A DNA stretch of 64,000 bases from Panulirus ornatus. Taxonomy: Eukaryota > Arthropoda > Malacostraca > Decapoda > Palinuridae. The stretch lies in the NCBI RefSeq assembly GCF_036320965.1, contig NC_092231.1, positions 31,663,680 to 31,727,679 of the forward strand, in the 5' to 3' direction. This document shows, one piece after another, positions 38,170 through 49,424 of the stretch. A program made the position numbers and the translations under genes. The notes beneath the pieces are model-generated. The model saw nothing but the letters and a program-made list of their open reading frames with translations. It did no database searches and had not been told where the DNA came from. Each line of letters begins with the position of its first letter. Positions within the stretch are counted from its first letter, which is position 1.

Positions 38170-40741
38170 CTTGGGTCAGTGTGTCAGCTGTTTGGATGTA
38201 CGAGACCGGGCATTAGTGATGGTGTGTAATGTGGCAGTTGAGGGTATAATTGGTGTACGTGGGGTATTCATTGTCATGAATGGAATTTGTTATCAGCTTG
38301 TGGAGTTGTGTGCTGAAAAAAAGGATTGGTGATTGGGAACACCTGGTTTAAAAACAGGAACATACACGAATATATGTTAGAAGGAGAGATGGCCAAAGGG
38401 CATTATTGGATTACGTATTAATCGATAGGCACGTAAAAGAGAGACTTTTGGATGTAGATGTGCTGAGAGGGGCAGCTGGCGGGATTATGATCACTATCTT
38501 GTGGAGGTGAAGATGAATATTTGCGGAGGCTTTCGGAGAAGAGAAGACAAAGTCGAGGAGAAAAGGATGATGAGAATGAGCGAGTTTGTAAAGGAGGCAT
38601 GTGTGAAGATTGAGTGTAGAATGGTAGAAGTTGAGACCAAATGACGTGAGGGGAGCGGATGAGGAATGGGAGGTATTTAGGGAAGCAGTGATGGCATGTT
38701 CAAATGATGCTTGTGGCATGTGGAAGGTGGGCTGATTAGAAAGGGTAGTGAGTGGTGGAGGGATAGAGATGTGAAGTTGCTCGTGAAAGAGAAAAGAGGC
38801 GTTGGGGGACGGTACTTATAGGGGAGGAGTCAAATGATGTGGAATGAATAAGAGAAAACAATAGGAGAGCAAGAGGAAGGTTCGTGGGCTGAAACGGATT
38901 GTGAATGATGTTTTGGAAGGAGGTAATTAATGTGCAAAAAACAAGAGAACAAATAGGGACATCGGTGAAGGGGGCAAAAGAGGAGTTGATGATAGGTAGT
39001 GATGAAGTGAGGAGGAGATGGCGTGAATATTTTGAAGAATATGAATGTGTTAGATGAAAGGGTAGCAGATAAAAGGTATTTGGGTCGGGTTGATATGCGT
39101 AGTGAGAGAGTCAGGGAGAGTGGTTTAGTGAAGAGAGAAGAGGTGGTGAAAGCTTTGCGGAAGATGATATGTGACAAGGCGGCTAGTGGTTGGTATTGCG
39201 GTTGAATTTATGAAGAAAGGGGGTGACTGTGTTGTTGATTGGTTGGTAAGGATATCCACTGCATATGTGGTCATAGTGAAGTAGCTGAGGATTGGCGGAA
39301 TTCATGTATATTGCCAGAGTATAAATGCTATGGGGATAAAGGTGATTGTCTAGGTTACAGAGGTAAAAGGTTGATGAGTGTACTTGGTAAGTTATGTCAG
39401 AGAGTATTGATTGAGAGGGTGAACGCATGTACAAAGCATCGGATTAGGGAGGAGCAGTATGGTTTCAGAAGTGGTAGAGGATGTGTGGATCAGGTGTTTG
39501 GTTTAAAGAATGTATGTGAAAAATGCTTTGAGAAACAGATGGATTTGTATGTGGCATTTATAGATCTGGAGAAGGCATATGATATGGTTGATAGAAAATG
39601 CCTTTTGGAAGGTCATAAGAATATGCTAGAAGCAGTGAGAAGTTTTCATCATGCGTGTAAGGAGTGTGTACGAGAAGGAAGCGAGGAGAGTGATTGGTTC
39701 CCAGTGAAGGTCGGTCTGCGATAGGGGTGTGTGATGTCACCATGGTTGTTTGTGGATGGGATGGTGAGGGAGATAAATGCATGGGTTTTGGAGAGAGGGG
39801 CGAGTATGTAGTCTTTGTCGATCAGAAAGTTTGGTGAGTTAGTTGTTTGCTGATGACACAGCGCTGATGGGCGATTGGGGTGAGAAACTGCAGTTTGTGA
39901 CTGAGTTTCGAAGAGTGTGTGAAGGGAGGAAGCTAAGGGTAAATGTGAATAAAAACGAGATTGTTAGATTTAGCAAGGTTCAGAGACAGGTTAGTTGGGA
40001 TTAAATCTTATAAAAGTAAATTTGGAGGAAATGAATTGTTTTAGATACCTGGGAGTGGACATGACAGCAAATGGAACCATGGAAGTGGAAGTGTGTCATA
40101 GGGTAGATGAGTGGGCGAAGGTTCTGGGAGCACTTGGAAATGTGTGGAAAGAGAGAATATTATCTAGAAGGGCAAATATGGATATGTTTAAAGGTATGAT
40201 AGTCCCAGGAATATTATATGGATGCGAGGCATGGACTATAGATAGGGTTATACGGAGGAGGGTGGATGTTTTGAAAATGAATGTTTGAGGGCAATATGTG
40301 GTGTGAGGTGGATTGATCGAGTGAGTACTGAAATGGTTTGGACATATGGAGAGAATGAGTGAGGAAAGATTGACAAAAAGGATGAATGTGTCAGAGGCGG
40401 AGGGACAAGGAAAAGCGGGAGACCATATTGGAGGTGGGTGGATGGAGTGAAAAAGATTTTAAGCGATTAGGGCCTGAACATGTAGGAGGGTAAAAGGCGC
40501 ATACGGGATAGAGTGAATTGGAACGATGTGGTATACTGGGGTCGACGTTTTGTTAATGGACTGAACCAGGGCATGTGAAGCATGGGTAAGCCATGGAGGG
40601 GTCTGTGGGGCTTGGTTATGGATAAGGAGCTGTGGTTCTGGTACATTACGCATGAAAGCCCGAGAATGGATATGAGCGGATGTGGCCTTTCTTCGTCTGT
40701 TCCTGACGCCACTTCACTAATGTGGGAAATGGCGATCATGC
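38170..40741 (+). mobile_element. RTE-like LINE copy, old and decayed
   Basis: Begins inside the endonuclease domain (the [18 protein letters not shown] region is recognisable at about 38195). It continues through VLRGAAGG near 38465, the linker, a damaged GLDGIAVEF region (about 39190), [20 protein letters not shown] and DLEKAYDMVD (39239-39724), GLR.GCVMSPW (39715 onward), a damaged FADDTAL (about 39850) and the C-terminal region (39995-40500). A long-type 3'UTR start follows and ends in a tail near 40740. Many frameshifts and stops are present, and it is more diverged from the 52577 copy than the others. Confidence 0.9.
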
Positions 40742-40963
40742 TTGACATTTTCTGCGTGAGCGAGGAAGCGTCGAGAACAGATGACAGAGCCTTTGAGGGA
40801 AAAAATCCCAATTGGCTCTTATCTCTCTTTCCTCTTCTGGAAAGTAATAAAAGAAAGGATTTTTCAGCCACCCACTCCCGCCCTTCTTAGTCGCCTTCTA
40901 CGACACGCAGAAGATACGTGGGCAGTGTTCTATCTCCGCGACTCCCAGGGATAGAGCAGTTAG
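40742..40963 (-). mobile_element. SINE-like element, diverged copy
   Basis: Minus-oriented copy with TTCTGCGTGAGCGAGGAAGC at its tail side, GCCTTTGAGGGAAAAAATCC in the middle, and TCGCCTTCTACGACACGCAG and CTCCCAGGGATA at its left end. The internal homopolymer is replaced by an AATAAAAGAAAGG-type sequence. It lies tail-to-tail against the preceding LINE 3' end. Confidence 0.8.
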
Positions 40964-40964
40964 T

Positions 40965-42176
40965 ATATATTGTATTTTCAATTTCTGAAAGTGGAAATAG
41001 AAGGAGTCAAGCGGGGAGTGCTCATCCTTCTCGAAGGCTCAGATTAGGGTGTCTGAATGTGTGTGGATGTAACCAAGATGAGAAAAAAGGAGAGATAGGT
41101 AGTATGTTTGAGGAAAGGAACCTGGATGTTTTGGCTCTGAGTGAAATGAAGCTCAAGGGTAAAGGGGAAGAGTGGTTTGGGTAAAGTCAGGAGTTGGTGA
41201 GAGGGCAAGTGCAGAGGAAGGAGTAGCACTACTCCTGAATCAGGAGTTGTGGGAGTATGTGATAGAGTGTAAGATAGAAAATTCTAGATTGATATGGGTA
41301 AAACTGAAAGTGGATGGAGAGAGTTGGGTGATTATTGGTGCTTATGCACTTGATCATGAGAAGAAAGATCATGAGTAGCAAGTGATTTGGGAGCAGCTGA
41401 GTGAGTGTCAGCAGTTTTGATGCTCGAGACATGGTTATAGTAATGGATGATTTGAATGCAGAGGTGAGTAATGTGGCAGTTGAGGGTATAATTGGTGTAC
41501 ATGGGGTATTCAGTGTTGTGAATGGAAATGGTGAAGAACTTGTAGATTTGTGTGCTGAAAAGAGACTGGTGATTGGGAATACGGGTTTAGAAAGAGGGAT
41601 ATACATAAATATACGTATGCGAGTAGGAGAGATGGTCAAAGGGCATGATTAGATTGCGTATTAATTGAGAGGCGTGTAAAAGAGAGATTTTTGGATATTA
41701 ATGTGCTGAGAGGAGCAGCTGGAGGGATGTCTGATCATTATCTTGTGGAGGCGAAGATGAAGATTTGTAAAGGTTTTCAGAAAAGAAGAGAAAATGTTGG
41801 GGAGAAGAGAGTAGTGAGAGTAAGTGAACTTGGAAAGGAGACTTGTGAGAGGAAGTACCAGGAGAGATTGAGTGTAGAATGGTAAAAGGTGAGAGCAAAT
41901 GAAGTGAGGGGAGTAGGTGAGGAATAGGATGTATTTAGGGAAGTAGTGATGGCTTGTGCAAAAGATGCATGTGGCATGAGAAAAGTTGGAGGTGGGTAGA
42001 AGAGAAAGGGTGGTGAGTGGTGGGATGAAGTAAAGTTGTTAGTGAAAGAAAAGAGAGGCGTTTCGACGATACTCACTGGGAAGGAGTGCAAATGACTGGG
42101 AGATGTATAAAAGAAAGCGGCAGCAGGTCAAGAGGAAGGTGCAAAGGTTGAAAAAGAGGGCAAATGAGAGTTTAGG
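40965..42176 (+). mobile_element. RTE-like LINE copy with the 5' end of the endonuclease
   Basis: The only copy here that keeps the upstream part of the frame. RLGCLNVCGCNQDEKKGEIG, then MFEERNLDVLALSEMKLKGK and GEEWFG, precede an in-frame TAA at about 41184. ALSEMK holds the conserved endonuclease glutamate. The rest follows in broken frames: [31 protein letters not shown] (41401-41652), [12 protein letters not shown] (41691-41885) and the WWDE region near 42020. The copy stops abruptly after GKKRANESL at about 42176, where the 28-mer array begins. Its RT half is missing, which is unusual because LINE copies normally lose 5' sequence. Confidence 0.9.
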
Positions 42177-42177
42177 T

Positions 42178-44090
42178 GAGCCCAGACCCAGGCTCCCTGA
42201 CTGACCAGCCCACACCCTGGCTCCCTGACTGACCAGCCCAGACCCAGGCTCCCTGACTGACCAGCCCAGACCCAGGCTCCCTGACTGACCAGCCCACACC
42301 CTGGCTCCCTGACTGACCTGCCCACACCCTGGCTCCCTGATTGACCTGCCCAGACCCTGGCTCCCTGACTGACCAGCCCACACCCTGGCTCCCTGACTGA
42401 CCAGCCCAGACCCAGGCTCCCTGACTGACCAGCCCAGACCCAGGCTCCCTGACTGACCAGCCCAGACCCTGGCTCCTTGACTGACCAGCCCAGACCCTGG
42501 CTCCCTGACTGACCATCCCACACGCTGGCTCCCTGACTGACCAGCCCAGACCCTGGCTCCCTGACTGACCAGCCCAGACCCTGGCTCCCTGACTGACCAG
42601 CCCAGACCCTGGCTCCCTGACTGACCAGCCCACACGCTGGCTCCCTGACTGACCAGCCCACACCCTGGCTCCCTGACTGACCTGCCCACACCCTGGCTCC
42701 CTGACTGACCAGCCCACATCCTGGCTCCCTGACTGACCAGCCCAGACCCTGGCTCCCTGACTGACCAGCCCAGACCCTGGCTCCCTGACTGACCAGCCCA
42801 GACCCTGGCTCCCTGACTGACCAGCCCAGACCCTGGCTCCCTGACTGACCAGCCCACACCCTGGCTCCCTGACTGACCAGCCCAGACCCTGGCTCCCTGA
42901 CTGACCAGCCCAGACCCTGGCTCCCTGACTGACCAGCCCAGACCCTGGCTCCCTGACTGACCAGCCCAGACCCTGGCTCCCTGACTGACCAGCCCAGACC
43001 CTGGCTCCCTGACTGACCAGCCCACACCCTGGCTCCCTGACTGACCAGCCCAGACCCTGGCTCCCTGACTGACCAGCCCACACCCTGGCTCCCTGACTGA
43101 CCAGCCCAGACCCTGGCTCCCTGACTGACCAGCCCAGACCCTGGCTCCCTGACTGACCAGCCCAGACCCTGGCTCCCTGACTGACCAGCCCAGACCCAGG
43201 CTCCCTGACTGACCAGCCCAGACCCTGGCTCCCTGACTGACCTGCCCAGCCAGACCCTGGCTCCCTGACTGACCAGCCCACACCCCGGCTCCCTGACTGA
43301 CCAGCCCAGACCCAGGCTCCCTGACTGACCAGCCCACACCCTGGCTCCCTGACTGACCTGCCCACACCCTGGTTCCCTGACTGACCAGCCCAGACCCAGG
43401 CTCCCTGACTGACCAGCCCAGACCCAGGCTCCCTGACTGACCAGCCCAGACCCAGGCTCCCTGACTGACCAGCCCACACCCTGGCTCCCTGACTGACCAG
43501 CCCAGACCCAGGCTCCCTGACTGACCAGCCCAGACCCAGGCTACCTGACTGACCAGCCCAGACCCTGGCTCCCTGACTGACCAGCCCAGACCCTGGCTCC
43601 CTGACTGACCAGCCCAGACCCTGGCTCCCTGACTGACCAGCCCAGACCCTGGCTCCCTGACTGACCAGCCCAGACCCTGGCTCCCTGACTGACCAGCCCA
43701 GACCCTGGCTCCCTGACTGACCAGCCCACACCCTGGCTCCCTGACTGACCTGCCCAGACCCTGGCTCCCTGACTGACCAGCCCAGACCCTGGCTCCCTGA
43801 CTGACCAGCCCAGTCCCTGGCTCCCTGACTGACCAGCCCAGTCCCAGGCTCCCTGACTGACCATCCCAGACCCTGCTTCCCTGACTGACCAGCCCAGACC
43901 CTGGCTCCCTAACTGACCAGCCCAGACCCTGTCTCCCTGACTGACCTGCCCAGACCCTGGCTCCCTGACTGACCTGCCCAGACCCTGGCGCCCTGACTGA
44001 CCAGCCCACACCCTGGCTCCCTGACTGACCAGCCCAGACCCTGGCTCCCTGACTGACCAGCCCAGACCCAGGCTCCCTGACTCACCAGCT
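42178..44090. repeat. 28-bp minisatellite array (about 68 units)
   Basis: Units contain CCTGGCTCCCTGACTGACC then AGCCCAGAC. Variants are CAGACCC/CACACCC, CCTGG/CCAGG and GACCAGCC/GACCTGCC. The minus strand is stop-free in all frames, giving frames of up to 656 codons (VREPGSGLVSQGARVWAGQS-type), which I reject as genes. The left edge cuts a LINE copy. Confidence 0.96.
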
Positions 44091-44406
44091 GGAGCAACCC
44101 ACACCCTGACTGACCAGCTGTAGACGGAGGAATAATGAGATAAATAGATTCATTAATGAAAAATAGATGGTTACAGAAATGTGTACAGTACGTTTCCCCT
44201 TTTGAACCATAATTATTGGTCGTAAATAATTTCGTTTATTATTACGGTGGTGAGATGTATCCCTGGTCATCATGGTGAGGCAGGAGGTGTGGGGCTGGCA
44301 ACACCTGATGAAGGAGTTCAAGTTTTTCCGTGTGTGGTCGTGTGCTGACCATGACGGCCTTAATGACCCTGGCTGTCGGGACGATTCATGTCCTGCTGGT
44401 CAAACC
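44091..44406. other. Unique segment between two arrays
   Basis: About 315 bp of mostly AT-rich apparently unique DNA, with a GC-richer right end leading into the 15-mer array. No gene recognised. Confidence 0.5.
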
Positions 44407-45432
44407 ACCTACTGGTCTGTGGCAGACTGGTCTGTGGCAGACTGGTCTGTGGCAGACTGGTCCGTGGCAGACTGGTCTGTGGCAGACTGGTCCGTGGCAG
44501 ACTGGTCCGTGGCAGACTGGTCTGTGGCAGACTGGTCTGTGGCAGACTGGTCTGAGGCAGACTGGTCTGTGGCAGACTGGTCTGTGGCAGACTGGTCTGA
44601 GGCAGACTGGTCTGTGGCAGACTTGTCTGTGGCAGACTGGTCTGAGGCAGACTGGTTTGTGGCAGACTGGTCTGTGGCAGACTGGTCTGTGGCAGACTGG
44701 TCTGTGGCAGACTGGTCTGTGGCAGACTGGTCTGTGGCAGACTGGTCTGTGGCAGACTGGTCTGTGGCAGACTGGTCTGTGGCAGACTGGTCTGAGGCAG
44801 ACTGGTCTGTGGCAGACTGGTCTGAGGCAGACTGGTTTGTGGCACACTGGTCTGTGGCACACTGGTTTGTGGCAGACTGGTCTGTGGTAGACGGGTCTGT
44901 GGTAGACTGGTCTGAGGCAGACTGGTCTGTGGCAGACTGGTCTGAGGCAGACTGGTCTGTGGCAGACTGGTCTGAGGCAGACTGGTCTCTGGCAGACTGG
45001 TCTGTGGCAGACTGGTCTGTGGCAGACTGGTCTGTGGTAGACGGGTCTGTGGCAGACTGGTCTGTGGCAGACTGGTCTGTGGCAGACTGGTCTGTGGCAG
45101 ACTGGTTTGTGGTAGACTGGTCTGTGGCAGACTGGTCTGTGGTAGACGGGTCTGTGGCAGACTGGTCTGTGGCAGACTGGTCTGAGGCAGACTGGTCTGT
45201 GGCAGACTGGTCTGAGGCAGACTGGTCTGTGGCAGACTGGTCTGTGGCAGACTGGTCTGAGGCAGACTGGTCTGTGGCAGACTGGTCTGTGGTAGACTGG
45301 TCTGAGGCAGACTGGTCTGAGGCAGACTGGTCTGAGGCAGACTGGTCTGTGGTAGACTGGTCTGAGGCAGACTGGTCTGAGGCAGACTGGTCTGAGGCAG
45401 ACTGGTCTAAGGCAGACTGGTCTGTGGCAGAC
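44407..45432. repeat. 15-bp minisatellite array (about 68 units, no length change)
   Basis: Units are TCTGTGGCAGACTGG in unbroken 15-bp register for about 1 kb. Variants are all substitutions (TCTGAGG, TTTGTGG, TCCGTGG, GGTAGAC, GACGGG, GCACAC). Multiple frames on both strands stay open, including a 438-codon plus frame (SVADW repeats) that spans the array and its flanks. In that frame most unit variants change an amino acid (V/E, A/V, S/F, W/G), so there is no sign of protein constraint. Confidence 0.96.
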
Positions 45433-45957
45433 GTGATCACAAGCCAACAGAAAATTCATATACAAAAAATGGAACAAATTATTGATATATTAAGATTAAG
45501 GACGCATTGCTGCTCCGCCTTACTTTATGATATAGGAATTATATCATACCGTAACGCCTCACATTTGAACCTAATAATGAATTCGTGAAAACAAACGTAA
45601 ACATAAGACATACGAGTCTAACGGTGAAGATAACTAAAAAGAAAGAGATGCTGTAGAACCTGACGAGTTATAATGAAGATGGAAGACTTCATGCTATAAC
45701 TATGTTATATAAATCTGAAGTTGCACAAACACAGTTCATGGAAAACGAGGCATAGACTTGGTGGTGCACTCACACTACGTTTTCCTTCACCTGGAGGTCT
45801 GAAGCCGGTCCAGAAGAGCTGGTGCTTCCACAGCTGAAGTGTTGCTTGGTAAACATGTACACAGAAGTTGAATGACGAAACTCGTTATGATGACCCAGAG
45901 TTCAAGGCCGTGATTAGGGCTCATGTGTAAACGAGACGTAAATAAAGATGGCGTCTG
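45433..45957. other. Unique segment
   Basis: About 525 bp of AT-rich apparently single-copy DNA between arrays. No gene, RNA or mobile-element signature recognised. Confidence 0.5.
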
Positions 45958-48900
45958 AACGTTCAGGTGTCACATGAACGTTGAGGTGTCACATGAACGT
46001 TAAGGTGTCACAAGGACCGTTAAGGTGTCACATGAAAGTTAAGGTCTCCAATGAACGTTAAGGTGTCACATGAACGTTAAGGTCTCCAATGAACGTTAAG
46101 GTGTCACGTAAACGTTCAGGTGTCACATGAACGTTGAGATATCACATGAACGTTAAAGAGTCACATGAACGTTCAGGTGTCACAGGAACGTTAAGGTGTC
46201 ACATGAACGTTAAGGTGTCATAGGAGCGTTAAGGTGTCACAAACATTAAGGTGTCATAGGAACGTTAAGGTGCCACAAGGAACATTAAGGTGTCACAGGA
46301 ACGTAAAGATATCACAGGAACGTTAAGGTGTCACATGAACGTTAAGGTGTCATAGGAGCGTTAAGGTGTCACAAACATTAAGGTGTCATAGGAACGTTAA
46401 GGTGTCACAAGGAACATTAAGGTGTCACAGGAACGTAAAGATATCACAGGAACGTTTAGGTGTCACAGAAACGTTAAGGTGTCATAGGAACGTTAAGGTG
46501 TCACAAGGAACATTAAGGTGTCACTGGAACGTTAAGATGTCACAGGAACGTTCAGGTGTCACATGAATGTTAAGGTGTCATAGGAACGTTAAGGTGTCTT
46601 TTGAATATTAAGGTGTCACATGAACGTTAAGGTATCACAGGAACATTAAGGTGTCACAGAAACGTTAAGGTGTCATAGGAACGTTAAGGTGTCACAAGGA
46701 ACATTAAGGTGTCACAGGAACGTAAAGATATCACAGGAACGTTAAGGTGTCACAGGAACGTTCACGTGTCACATAAACTTTAAAGTGTCACATAAACAAG
46801 GTGTCACAAGGAACGTTAAGGTGTCACATGAACGTTAAGGTGTCACATGAACGTTAAGGTGTCACAGGAACGTTAAGGTGTCACAGGGACGTTAAGGTGT
46901 CACTGGAACGTTAAGGTGTCATAGGAACGTTAAGGTGTCATAGGAACGTTAAGGTGTCACAGGAACGTTAAGGTGTCACAAGGAACATTAAGGTGTCACA
47001 GGAACGTAAAGATATCACAGGAACGTTAAGGTGTCACAGGAACGTTCAGGTGTCACATGAATTTAATTAAGGTGTCACTTGAATGTTAAGGTGTCACATG
47101 AACATTAAGGTGTCAAAGGAACGTTCTGGTGTCATATGAACGTTAAGGTGTCAAAGGAACGTTAAGGAGTCACAAGAACGTTAAGGTGTCACAGGAACGT
47201 TAAGGTGTCACATAAACGTTAAGGTGTCACAGGAACGTTAAGGTGTCATAGGAACGTTAAGGTGTCACATGAACGTTAAAGTGTCAGGAACGTTAAGGTG
47301 TCACAGGAACGTTAACGTGTCTCATGAACGTTAAGGTGTCACATGAATGTTAACGTGTCACATAAACGTTAAGGTGTCACATGAACGTTAAGTTGTCACA
47401 GGAACGTTGAGGTGTCACAGGAACGTTAAGGTGAAACAAGGAACGTAAAGATTTCACTGGAACGTTAAGGTGCCTCATGAGCGTTAAGGTGTCACAAGGA
47501 ACGTTAAGGTTTCAGGAGCCTTAAGGTGTCACAAGGAACGTTAAGGTGTCACGTGAACGTTAAGGTGTCACATGAACGTTAAGGTGTCACAAGGAACGTT
47601 AAGGTGTCACAGGGACGTTAAGGTGTCACAGGAACGTTAAGGTGTCATAGGAACGTTAAGGTGTCACAGGAACGTTGTGTCACAAGGAACGTTAAGGTGT
47701 CACAGGAACGTTAAGGTGTCACAGGAACGTTAAGGTGTCATACGGAACGTTGAGGTGTCACGAACGTTAAGGTGTCATAAGGAACGTTAAGGTGTCACAT
47801 GAACGTTATGGTGTCACAAGATCGTTAAGGTGTCACATGAACGTTAAGGTGTCACATGAACGTTAAGGTGTCACAGGAACGTTAAGGTGTCACAGGAACG
47901 TTAAGGTGTCACAGGAACGTTATGGTGTCACATGAACGTTAATGGTGTTACAGGAACGTTAAGGTGTCACATGAACGTTAAGGCGTCACATGAACGTTAA
48001 GGTGTCACAGGGACGTTATGGTGTCACATGAACGTTAAGGTGTCACATGAACGTTATGGTATCACATGAACGTTAAGGTGCCACAGGAACGTTAAGGTGT
48101 CACATGAACGTTATGGTGTCACACGAACGTTAAGGTGTCACAGGAACGTTAAGGTGTCACATGAACGTTAAGGTGTCACATGAACATTAAGGTGTCAGAT
48201 GAACGTTAAGGTGTCAGATGAACGTTAAGGTGTCACATGAACGTTAAGGTGTCACAGGAACGTTAAGGTGTCACATGAACGTTAAGGTGTCACATGAACA
48301 TTAAGGTGTCACATGAACGTTAAGGTGTCACAGGAACGTTAAGGTGTCACATGAACGTTATGGTGTCACATGAACGTTAATGGTGTAACAGGAACGTTAA
48401 GGTGTCACATGAACGTTAAGGTGTCACATGAACGTTAAGGTGTCACAGGGACGTTATGGTGTCACATGAACGTTAAGGTGTCACATGAACGTTATGGTAT
48501 CACATGAACGTTAAGGTGCCACAGGAACGTTAAGGTGTCACATGAACGTTATGGTGTCACACGAACGTTAAGGTGTCACAGGAACGTTAAGGTGCCACAT
48601 GAACGTTAAGGTGTCACATGAACATTAAGGTGTCAGATGAACGTTAAGGTGTCAGATGAACGTTAAGGTGTCACATGAACGTTAAGGTGTCACATGAACG
48701 TTAAGGTGTCACAGGAACGTTAAGGTGTCAGATGAACGTTAAGGTGTCAGATGAACGTTAAGGTGTCAGATGAACATTAAGGTGTCAGATGAACGTTATG
48801 GTGTCACAGGAACGTTAAGGTGTCACATGAACGTTAAGGTGTCACGGGAACATTAAGGTGTCAGATGAACGTTAAGGTGTCAGATGAACGTTAAGGTGTC

Positions 48901-49365
48901 AGATGAACGTTATGGTGTCACAGGAACGTTAAGGTGTCACATGAACGTTAAGGTGTCACAGGAACGTTAAGGTGTCACATGAACGTTAAGGTGTCACATG
49001 AACGTTAAGGTGTCAGATGAACGTTATGGTGTCACAGGAACGTTAAGGTGTCACATGAACGTTAAGGTGTCAGATGAACGTTATGGTGTCACAGGAACGT
49101 TAAGGTGTCAGATGAACGTTGAGGTGTCAGATGAACGTTAAGGTGTCACATGAACGTTAAGGTGTCACATGAACGTTAAGGTGTCAGATGAACGTTAAGG
49201 TGTCACAGGAACGTTAAGGTGTCACATGAACGTTAAGGTGTCAGATGAGCGTTAAGGTGTCACAGGAACATTAAGGTGTCAGTTGAACGTTAAGGTGTCA
49301 GATGAACGTTAAGGTGTCAGATGAACGTTAAGGTGTCAGATGAACGTTAAGGTGTCACAGGGCAA
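45958..49365. repeat. 19-bp minisatellite array (about 179 units)
   Basis: Units are AACGTTAAGGTGTCACATG with ACAGG, ATAGG, ACAAGG and AGATG endings and lengths of 18-21 bp. AACGTT is a palindrome in most units. Higher-order duplications are visible: about 438 bp offset (markers at 47938 and 48376) and 132 bp offset (46221 and 46353). The left part is more diverged than the right. The array ends about 60 bp before a LINE copy. Confidence 0.96.
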
Positions 49366-49424
49366 TATTAAACTCAAGGTTTTATGGCGGTACTCCAGTT
49401 GTGGGTGTGGTCAGCTCTCTGGCC

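Noticed and set aside
42039..44009. 656-codon minus-strand frame with GQSGSQGLGWSVREPG repeats resembling a glycine-rich structural protein
   Set aside because: All minus frames are open because of the 28-bp unit, and the frame runs into antisense LINE sequence at its end.
44272..45588. 438-codon plus-strand frame with SVADW repeats as a repetitive protein gene
   Set aside because: Multiple frames on both strands are open, most unit variants change amino acids, and the flanking residues show no domain or signal peptide.
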